From: an uncultured Collinsella sp.
GTDB lineage: Bacteria > Actinomycetota > Coriobacteriia > Coriobacteriales > Coriobacteriaceae
DNA: 28,123 nt
Assembly: GCA_934630735.1 (NCBI GenBank)
Contig: CAKTWK010000027.1
Coordinates: 1 to 28,123, forward strand
Reading direction: 5' to 3'
A program made the translations under genes and the position numbers. Shown here one piece after another: positions 22,445 through 28,123 of the stretch. The stretch's first letter is position 1; every line of letters starts with the position of its first letter. Below the pieces are notes generated by a model. It saw only the letters and a program-made list of their open reading frames with translations, was not told the DNA's origin and did not search any database.

Positions 22445-23251
22445 CTACCAAACGCGTGCGATAGCGAGGCCATCAACGGCCGCGGCACCGGCGCGCTTGA
22501 GTTCCGCCGAAGCCGCTGCCATCGTCGCACCCGTGGTGATAACGTCGTCGATAAGCAGCAGGCGGCGGCCGTGCACGTCCTCAACGGTCTCGTACATGCC
22601 TCGGGCGCGTTCACGGCGTTCTTCACGACCGAGTTCACGCTGGTCGCCATGGCCGTATTTAACGAGGGCATCGAGCAGCGGAACACCCGACAGCTCGCAA
22701 AATGGGCGCGCGATGGCTTCCATATGATCGAAGCCGCGTCGCCGAAACGCCGCCGCCGTCGCGGGCACAAACACCACTGCATCGGCGCCGGACAACACAC
22801 CGCCTAAGCGTTCGGGTGCCGCGACCTGGGCATGTAAGGCGGTGTCGTATAGCAGCTCCGCCAGATACGGCGCCAGGCGTCGCTCGCCCGCGTCTTTGTA
22901 TGCTTTAATGATCCGCGGCAGCGGATGCGTGTAAACGGCACATGCCAGGCACCGGTCGAGTGCTTCGGCCATCGCCGAGGACGAACCCTCGACCGAGCAC
23001 TCGGTGCACAGCAAGTCTCCAAACGGGGCGCCGCATCGAGTGCAGCTATGCCGCGGGTCGATGAGCGCAAGCGCCGCCAAGCAGTCTTGGCAAATAAGCG
23101 CGCCGGAGCGCTCGCAGCCGGCGCACCGCGTGGGCGACAATGCCTCAAGCGCCTCGTGCGCCGCCCGCTCGGCAAACGGCAGCAATTCGTCCGCAAACGG
23201 TAGGATGCCGGCACCTTGCAGGCATCCCAACACATTCAAATGTCTCTTCAC
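22445..23251 (-). CDS. comF: ComF-family phosphoribosyltransferase-like protein
   Basis: A 268-residue protein of the ComF/GntX family, needed for DNA uptake in competent bacteria and linked to DNA transfer and repair in others. The N-terminal half has paired cysteine motifs typical of zinc fingers (CAGC at 43-46, CQDC at 54-57, CTRC at 70-73, CTEC at 82-85). The C-terminal half is a phosphoribosyltransferase domain with the PRPP loop LLLIDDVITTGAT at 231-243. Start is GTG at 23251, with GGGAGGG seven bases upstream. That site lies inside the 3' arm of a perfect hairpin, which may limit translation. It follows ricT in the same direction. Confidence 0.9.
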   Translation of the reverse strand: MKRHLNVLGCLQGAGILPFADELLPFAERAAHEALEALSPTRCAGCERSGALICQDCLAALALIDPRHSCTRCGAPFGDLLCTECSVEGSSSAMAEALDRCLACAVYTHPLPRIIKAYKDAGERRLAPYLAELLYDTALHAQVAAPERLGGVLSGADAVVFVPATAAAFRRRGFDHMEAIARPFCELSGVPLLDALVKYGHGDQRELGREERRERARGMYETVEDVHGRRLLLIDDVITTGATMAAASAELKRAGAAAVDGLAIARVW

Positions 23252-23254
23252 GAC

Positions 23255-23290
23255 ACAACCCTCCCTACGTTCAATCGCAGGGAGGGTTGT
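23255..23290 (-). promoter_or_regulatory. Hairpin covering the comF ribosome binding site
   Basis: ACAACCCTCCCT (23255-23266) and AGGGAGGGTTGT (23279-23290) are perfect 12-bp arms with a 12-base loop. On the minus-strand RNA the arm nearest comF contains its AGGGAGGG ribosome binding site, only a few bases before the GTG, so the stem would hide it. No U-tract follows, so it is not an ordinary terminator. Confidence 0.65.
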
Positions 23291-23353
23291 TGATCCAGCG
23301 CTATGATACCCCGATGCGCTCGGGGCAAGGCGGGTTAAATCCGCTCGCGGGCG

Positions 23354-25054
23354 TTATTCGCCGGCGGGCGGTTGTGGTGCAGACGAAGACGGGGTCGAGC
23401 CCTCGCCACCATCTTGACGCGGCTTGCGGGAACGACGACGGCGACGGCGCTTCTGGCCCTGGTCGGCCGAACCCTCGCCACCACGATCTTCGCGCGACTC
23501 GCGTTCGTCGCGAGCAGCGCCGCGCGCGGCCTTGGCAGCCGCCCCTCCGCCATCTCCGGGGCGACGACGTGTGACCTTGACCTCTCCATCCGAGACCTGA
23601 TCGGCCACGGAGGGCACCGAGGGCTTTTGCTGCGTGCCCGAGGAATGGCGACGACGCGGACACGGGGCGCGCTCGTCATCGTTGCGCTGCTTGCCACCCT
23701 TGTCGGCAGGCGTATCGGAACCCGAACCACCCTTGGGAGCGGCACCGGCTTCGCGAGCAGCTGCGGCGCGGAAGGCGTCCTCGCGCTCCTCGCTCGACAA
23801 ATGGCGGCGGCGACGGCGCGTGGGATTCATGCCACCGCCGCGATTTTGCTGCTGAGGCTGCCGAGCTTCGCGCTCGCGGGGGGAATTCTTGCCTGCGGGA
23901 GCGGCCTCGCCGGCATCGCCCGAACCCGCGCGCTTGCGGCGGCGACGTCCACCGGCAGCCTCCTCAGCCTCGGGTGCCTCGGCCTTGCCGCGACCCTTAC
24001 CGCGGCCGCGACCCTCGCCCTGGCTCTGACCGGCACGGGTATCGGCGTCCGCATCGCGACGGCGGCGCTTGGGCATCGACGTGCCGGCCAGACGGTCGGC
24101 GCTCGACAGGCCATCGCCCACGTCGACGCCGTTCTCGCGATCGAGCTCCATGAGCGCCAGACGCATCTCGGGCGACTCGATACGCTCGAGCACATCGCGC
24201 GTCACGCAATCGGGGCGGCAGCTGCAGCCCTGCTCGGCGGCCTTCTTCTTGCAGCCCTCCGAGCACGTCATATCGGCCAAGTTGACCTTAAAGACTTTGC
24301 CGTTCTCCAGGCGCAACACCAGCTGCTCACGCGGCGTGTCATATTCCTGGATGCGCGCCTTGCCGAGCGGCGTATCGATAAGCGTCTTCTTTTTGGGCGC
24401 GCGGCTCTTAAAGTCCTTGTACGCCTCGAACTCGTAGCGCAGGCAGCACATCAGGCGGCCGCAGACGCCACTAATCTTGGACGAGTTGAGCGGCAGGTCC
24501 TGCTCTTTTGCCATGCGGATCGAAACCGGCTCAAACTGTCCGCCAAAGCGCGTGCAGCAGAGCTCCTGGCCGCACTGGGCATAGCCGCCCACCAGGCGGG
24601 TCTCGTCGCGCACGCCGATCTGGCGCATGTCGACGCGAATGTGCAGCGTCGAGGACAGGTCCTTGACGAGCTGACGGAAATCGACGCGCTCCTCGGCAGC
24701 AAAGTAGAACACAGCCTTCTCGCCGCCAAACAGGTACTCGACGCCGACCGGCTTCATCTCGAGGTCGAGTTCCTTGACCAGGCGGCGGAAGTCGACCATG
24801 GCCTCGTCACCCTGGATGGCCAGGTCGTCGGCAAGCTGCAGGTCGATGTCGCTCGCTACGCGCAACACGGGCTTGAGCGGCTGACCGATTTCGTCGAGCG
24901 GCACCTCGAAGGGATCGGCCGTGACCAGGCCGATCTCGGTTCCGCGTTCGGTAGAACAAATGGCATAATCGGCCTCGAGGATATCCAGATCCTGTGGGTC
25001 GAACCACAGGTCGCGCGAGGCGTAGGTAAACTTAACGGGTACGACTAACGGCAT
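23354..25054 (-). CDS. ricT: RicT (YaaT)/PSP1-domain protein with long disordered tail
   Basis: Residues 1-275 match RicT/YaaT, part of the Ric (Y) complex that in Bacillus helps RNase Y process RNA and carries Fe-S clusters. The signature cysteines are present in YAQCGQELCCTRF (161-167) and CGRLMCCLRYE (198-204). Unusually, five more cysteines follow at 264, 268, 277, 279 and 283. From about residue 330 to 566 the protein is a low-complexity tail of Arg, Gly, Glu, Pro and Ser with several RRRRR-type runs, resembling RNA-binding tails. B. subtilis RicT ends near 275. It overlaps holB by 10 bases, the common tmk-holB-ricT order. RicA and RicF are not in the window. Confidence 0.88.
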   Translation of the reverse strand: MPLVVPVKFTYASRDLWFDPQDLDILEADYAICSTERGTEIGLVTADPFEVPLDEIGQPLKPVLRVASDIDLQLADDLAIQGDEAMVDFRRLVKELDLEMKPVGVEYLFGGEKAVFYFAAEERVDFRQLVKDLSSTLHIRVDMRQIGVRDETRLVGGYAQCGQELCCTRFGGQFEPVSIRMAKEQDLPLNSSKISGVCGRLMCCLRYEFEAYKDFKSRAPKKKTLIDTPLGKARIQEYDTPREQLVLRLENGKVFKVNLADMTCSEGCKKKAAEQGCSCRPDCVTRDVLERIESPEMRLALMELDRENGVDVGDGLSSADRLAGTSMPKRRRRDADADTRAGQSQGEGRGRGKGRGKAEAPEAEEAAGGRRRRKRAGSGDAGEAAPAGKNSPREREARQPQQQNRGGGMNPTRRRRRHLSSEEREDAFRAAAAREAGAAPKGGSGSDTPADKGGKQRNDDERAPCPRRRHSSGTQQKPSVPSVADQVSDGEVKVTRRRPGDGGGAAAKAARGAARDERESREDRGGEGSADQGQKRRRRRRSRKPRQDGGEGSTPSSSAPQPPAGE

Positions 25055-26172
25055 TTCAGTGCCTTCCTGATATCGAACAGCATGACCTCGATGGCCAGCT
25101 GGGGAGTAACGTTTCTGGCGATGTTGCGCTCAGCGGTGGCAACCGCCTCGAGCGCCTGGGTGGCACCCGCAACATTGGTCGCGGCGGCAAGCCGACCGAT
25201 CGTGTCGCGCACGTCCCCGTTCACAACGTCTGCCGCCTCATCCTGAAGCGTCAGTAGCACGTCGCGCATGAGCGTCCGCGCGCTCGCCAGCGCTTCCATG
25301 ATACCCGAACGCTCGCGCGCGTTGAGTTCGCGCTTGTTGCGGTCCTCAAGCTGCTTCAATGCTCCACGCGACAGGTAGTCGGCATTTTGCTCGAGCACCT
25401 TTTCCTGCGTGGACTTGACCTCGGCGAGCGGCGCCTTGACGGCGACAATGAGCGACTTGGCGCGACTGAGCACATCGGCCTCGTCGGCGGCGATGAGCGA
25501 GTCGATGGCACGGATCATCTGACGGCGGGCGTCCTGGCGCTCGGCGCTCTTGAGGAACTCGATACCACGCGTGGGACTTCCCGCCACGGCGACGGCCATG
25601 CGGCAGCGCGCGGGATCCTGGCCGGTGGCGCGACTCACGGCCTGCGCGGCCACAGCGGGCGACACTAGCCGAAACGGCACGCACTGGCAGCGGCTCACGA
25701 TGGTGGGCAGCATCACGTCGGCCGAGGTGCCCAACAGGATGAACATGACACCCTCGGGCGGCTCCTCGAGTGTTTTGAGCAGCGCGTTGGCGGTGTTGGC
25801 GCGCAGCTGCTCGGCACGGTCGATGATGTAGACCTTTGCCTTGGCGCGGATGGGCGCCAGGGGCACGTCGTCGAGCAGCTCGCGGGTCTGCGCGATGAGG
25901 TAGCCCGTAGCACTTTCGGGCGTGTAATAGTGCACGTCGGGATGCGTATGGCGGGCGACGCGCACGCAGCTATCGCATGAGCCGCAGCCATCCTGCTCGC
26001 ACAGGAAGGCTTGGGCGAGCGCCCACGCGGCGTCGAGCTTGCCCGCGCCGGGAGCGCCCAAAAACAGGTAGGCGTGCGATGCACGGCCGCTGGCGACGGC
26101 GTTGGTCAAAAAATCGCGCACGCGCTCTTGGGTGTCGAGCTTGGTCAGCAGGCTTGCCTGAGCGGGGGCCAT
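25045..26172 (-). CDS. holB: DNA polymerase III subunit delta'
   Basis: A 375-residue clamp-loader subunit. The P-loop-like GAPGAGK is at residues 39-45. The zinc module has C63, C66 and C69 in CGSCDSC, with a further Cys58. The sensor motif TIVSRCQC is typical, and ALLKTLEEPPEGV is the conserved helix of delta'. The C-terminal third is helical, as in clamp loaders. The ATG at 26172 is preferred over an in-frame start seven codons earlier because it follows the tmk stop and has GGAGG nine bases upstream. It overlaps the ricT start by 10 bases, so the three genes form one operon. Confidence 0.93.
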   Translation of the reverse strand: MAPAQASLLTKLDTQERVRDFLTNAVASGRASHAYLFLGAPGAGKLDAAWALAQAFLCEQDGCGSCDSCVRVARHTHPDVHYYTPESATGYLIAQTRELLDDVPLAPIRAKAKVYIIDRAEQLRANTANALLKTLEEPPEGVMFILLGTSADVMLPTIVSRCQCVPFRLVSPAVAAQAVSRATGQDPARCRMAVAVAGSPTRGIEFLKSAERQDARRQMIRAIDSLIAADEADVLSRAKSLIVAVKAPLAEVKSTQEKVLEQNADYLSRGALKQLEDRNKRELNARERSGIMEALASARTLMRDVLLTLQDEAADVVNGDVRDTIGRLAAATNVAGATQALEAVATAERNIARNVTPQLAIEVMLFDIRKALKCR

Positions 26173-26173
26173 G

Positions 26174-26857
26174 TTACTCGGCCTCCTGGGCAAGCGCGGC
26201 GGCGACGGCGTCTTGCGGAATGTCGAGACCGTACGCGCGAACCTGCTCGATCGTCTTCTCGAAGACTTCCTCGACGGTCGTAGTGGCGTCGATGAGCTTT
26301 ACGCGGTCTGGCTCCTCGGCAGCAATTGCGCAAAACCCCTCGTAGACACGCTCCTGGAATGCCATGCCCTTAGCCTCCATGCGATCTGCCGCGCCACGGG
26401 CTGCCATGCGCAGCGCCGCCTGCTCGGGCGTGATGTGGTAGACGAGCGTGAGCGCCGGGTGCGTTCCCGCGACGGCCAGGTTGTTGGCGTCGCGCACCAT
26501 CTGGCGGTCGAGGCCATCGGCAAACGCCTGATAGCAGGTCGTGGAATCGTAGAAGCGGTCGCACAGGACCACCTTGCCGGCAGCGAGGGCGGGAGCTATG
26601 ACCTCGTGCACCAGCTGGGCACGCGCGGCCTCGTAGAGCAGCAGCTCGCAGGTATCGCCCATCGCCGTGTTGGCGGGGTCGAGCAGCAGGGCGCGAATCT
26701 TTTCGCTGATGGCGGTGCCGCCCGGCTCGCGCAGAGTTACGACCTGATAGCCAGCGAGGCTTAGCGCGCGGGCCAGCAGGCGCGCCTGCGTGGACTTGCC
26801 GGCGCCGTCGACGCCCTCGAGCGTGATAAAGCTATGTTGAGCGGGCTCAAAAGCCAT
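26174..26857 (-). CDS. tmk: Thymidylate kinase
   Basis: A 227-residue dTMP kinase, making dTDP for DNA synthesis. It has the P-loop LEGVDGAGKSTQA near residues 13-25, the DRF motif in VVLCDRFYDSTTCYQAF, and the TMP-binding LREPGGTAISEKIR. Length fits the family (about 205-230). GGAAGGGG precedes the ATG. First gene of the tmk-holB-ricT operon; the holB start follows its stop codon without a gap. Confidence 0.94.
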   Translation of the reverse strand: MAFEPAQHSFITLEGVDGAGKSTQARLLARALSLAGYQVVTLREPGGTAISEKIRALLLDPANTAMGDTCELLLYEAARAQLVHEVIAPALAAGKVVLCDRFYDSTTCYQAFADGLDRQMVRDANNLAVAGTHPALTLVYHITPEQAALRMAARGAADRMEAKGMAFQERVYEGFCAIAAEEPDRVKLIDATTTVEEVFEKTIEQVRAYGLDIPQDAVAAALAQEAE

Positions 26858-26944
26858 GGGCGCAGCCCCTTCCTACAAGGCGCGTAAATGCAGATATATC
26901 AACCAAGCCATGATACCCCAGTGCTCGGCACGTCCCCAATGGCT

Positions 26945-26956
26945 AAAGGCGCCTTT
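26945..26956. repeat. Short perfect palindrome upstream of tmk
   Basis: AAAGGC|GCCTTT is a 12-bp perfect palindrome, six bases before the long hairpin at 26962-27026, in the gap between divergent tmk and the zinc-ribbon gene. Confidence 0.6.
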
Positions 26957-26961
26957 CCAAA

Positions 26962-27026
26962 GTTGCGGTGAAATAGGGACTGATTGAAGCTCTGAGACCG
27001 CCAAACAGTCCCTATTTCACCGCAAC
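26962..27026. repeat. Inverted repeat with 21-bp perfect arms
   Basis: Arms 26962-26982 and 27006-27026 are exact reverse complements (GTTGCGGTGAAATAGGGACT and one more base), enclosing a 23-base loop. There is no T-run on either side, so it is not a typical terminator. It sits between two divergent genes, just upstream of the promoter at 27054. Its AGGGAC element also appears in the incomplete repeat at the window end (28107-28112). Confidence 0.88.
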
Positions 27027-27053
27027 GTATGATGGGGAATTTTGGATGCTGGG

Positions 27054-27059
27054 TATAAT
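27054..27059 (+). promoter_or_regulatory. -10 element of the zinc-ribbon gene
   Basis: A perfect TATAAT stands 38 bases before the ATG. No good -35 is seen at 16-18 bases upstream. Confidence 0.5.
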
Positions 27060-27096
27060 CGTCGTATTGCATTGAAATGTGGCGAAAGGAGTGGCA

Positions 27097-28080
27097 ATGT
27101 CTCGGTATTGCGCCTCGTGCGGCAAGCTTCTTGCAGATGATGCCAAGTTCTGCACCTCGTGCGGTGCACCCGTTGAGCAAACAGCCGCGAGCGATAGCCA
27201 GCCCGCTTTTGAGCAGACCTGCTCCCTTGATACGCCGCAAGCCAAGGCGGACGACCCCCTCGCCTATAGCCCCGACCCCGCCGCAAGGACCGAGGCCGTC
27301 GAGACCACGCAGCGCATACCCGTCGCGAGCGGCTCGCCCCAACAGCAACCGGCTCCCGCATACGCGCCCGCTTCGCCACAGACCCCCGCTCCCAAAAAGA
27401 GCGGCACCGGGCCGCTTATCGCCGTTATCGTTGTGCTGGTGGCAATCATCATCGCCCTGGTCATCTTCTTTGCAATCAGACCGTTCGACAACGCCGCCAC
27501 GCAGACGACTGCCGAGGTAGTTAAGCTGCACCATGACGTCGACGACGATGACCTAAAGCCTCTCGGCGATCCCAACAGTCTGTACGACGATGATGACGAT
27601 GACGACGGGGATGGCGGCGAAGCAACGCTCTCCGAGCAGAACCTCTACCGTCGCCTGAGCGAATACTACGACCTGCTCGAAGACCTCGACAACTACGTCC
27701 GTGGCTGCGCGCAGAACTTCAACGGCAACTATCTGGAAGAGGATCGAACCACCCGTCAAAATCTCGCCGACGTCGCCGAGCGCACGGAGGACACCATCGA
27801 GCAGTATTACGACATCGTCGAGGACCTGGACGTCCCGACGAGCTCCAAGAACTACAGCTCCTGGAAGGACATCATCGCCCTGTACGACGACCTGGATCAC
27901 CGCATTGACGCAATCTGTGATGCCTGGGAGATCAGCCTGAAATACGCCAAGCCTGCGGACCACAAGAATGAGATCGTGGCGCCGCTGTCGCGCGACAACG
28001 TGGCGGGCACCAATGACAATAAGTACCGCCTAGACTTTGAGGAGCGCTATCCCGGCGCCAAGCCTGTCGAGGTGAACTAG
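27097..28080 (+). CDS. Zinc-ribbon membrane protein (327 aa)
   Basis: The N-terminus is a small zinc ribbon, YCASCGKLLADDAKFCTSCG, with Cys5, Cys8, Cys19 and Cys22. A Pro/Ala/Gln-rich linker of about 75 residues follows. Residues 105-127 are one membrane helix (GPLIAVIVVLVAIIIALVIF). The outside part starts with an acidic run of seven aspartates around residue 164, then a helical region (LSEYYDLLEDLDNYVRG and DTIEQYYDIVEDLDVPTS) of unknown function. The ATG at 27097 has AAAGGAG five bases upstream. No enzyme domain is recognised. The design resembles membrane-bound sensors or adaptors of the zinc_ribbon_2 type common in this lineage. Confidence 0.72.
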   Translation: MSRYCASCGKLLADDAKFCTSCGAPVEQTAASDSQPAFEQTCSLDTPQAKADDPLAYSPDPAARTEAVETTQRIPVASGSPQQQPAPAYAPASPQTPAPKKSGTGPLIAVIVVLVAIIIALVIFFAIRPFDNAATQTTAEVVKLHHDVDDDDLKPLGDPNSLYDDDDDDDGDGGEATLSEQNLYRRLSEYYDLLEDLDNYVRGCAQNFNGNYLEEDRTTRQNLADVAERTEDTIEQYYDIVEDLDVPTSSKNYSSWKDIIALYDDLDHRIDAICDAWEISLKYAKPADHKNEIVAPLSRDNVAGTNDNKYRLDFEERYPGAKPVEVN

Positions 28081-28104
28081 CGCTTTGTCGTTCCCGAGCC
28101 GGCA

Positions 28105-28123
28105 GTTAGGGACGTTCCTAAAC
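28105..28123. repeat. Incomplete palindrome at the window end
   Basis: TTAGGGACGTTCCTAA (28107 on) is near-palindromic with one mismatch, running to the end of the window. It may be the first part of a longer element like the one at 26962-27026. Confidence 0.35.

Noticed and set aside
23372..25048. 558-codon plus-strand open frame
   Set aside because: Antisense to ricT, whose cysteine motifs and operon position are certain.

Overview
The window looks like a chromosomal segment of a gut-associated, high-GC Gram-positive bacterium. The best guess is Collinsella or a close Coriobacteriia relative. This is judged from the GC-rich codon use, the tmk-holB-ricT cluster beside a mannose-family PTS amino-sugar locus, and many short perfect palindromes between genes. 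It is inference from composition and gene content; no marker gene in the window settles the genus.

Layout. Positions 1-1201: a 40-bp perfect palindrome, tRNA-Thr(CGT) with its terminator, an AT-richer stretch with one or two small hypothetical genes, then two hairpins closing the convergent pair. Positions 1229-11290: a nearly complete N-acetylgalactosamine/galactosamine (Aga-type) utilisation region. It holds a YhcH/EbgC-family protein, a LacC-like tagatose-6-phosphate kinase, a LacX-like aldose epimerase, a flavodoxin (opposite strand), NagA-type deacetylase, AgaS isomerase/deaminase, a GntR/UTRA repressor, and a PTS operon in the order IIA-YajC-IIB-IIC-IID. Inferred flow: the PTS imports and phosphorylates the sugar, NagA deacetylates it, AgaS deaminates/isomerises it to tagatose-6-phosphate, and LacC phosphorylates that. 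The tagatose-bisphosphate aldolase is not in the window. CTGGT-AGTA-ACCA sites before agaS and before the PTS operon suggest one repressor controls both. A leftover 3' end of a second nagA lies between the kinase and yhcH.

Positions 11291-12951: a long regulatory gap, then a DUF2975-like membrane protein paired with a small Cro/YozG-type regulator. Positions 12994-19250, all on the minus strand: a membrane-anchored SurA_N-like protein, NAD-dependent isocitrate dehydrogenase, a HEAT-repeat protein, a small membrane protein, a 3-hydroxyisobutyrate-dehydrogenase-family enzyme with a striking His/Cys-rich tail, a DegV protein, and a long-form ribosome hibernation factor.

Positions 19568-26857, minus strand: a family-3 solute-binding lipoprotein, a 750-base gap holding hairpins and a long imperfect inverted repeat, an AbiEi/DUF559-like protein of unknown role, ComF, RicT with a large disordered tail, HolB and thymidylate kinase. 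The window ends with a plus-strand zinc-ribbon membrane protein preceded by a hairpin with 21-bp arms.

Most genes are ordinary for this lineage. The points most worth a second look are the His/Cys-rich dehydrogenase tail, the extra cysteine cluster and tail of RicT, the AbiEi-like gene next to the inverted repeat, the hairpin that can bury the comF ribosome binding site, the nagA remnant, and the recurrent palindromes.
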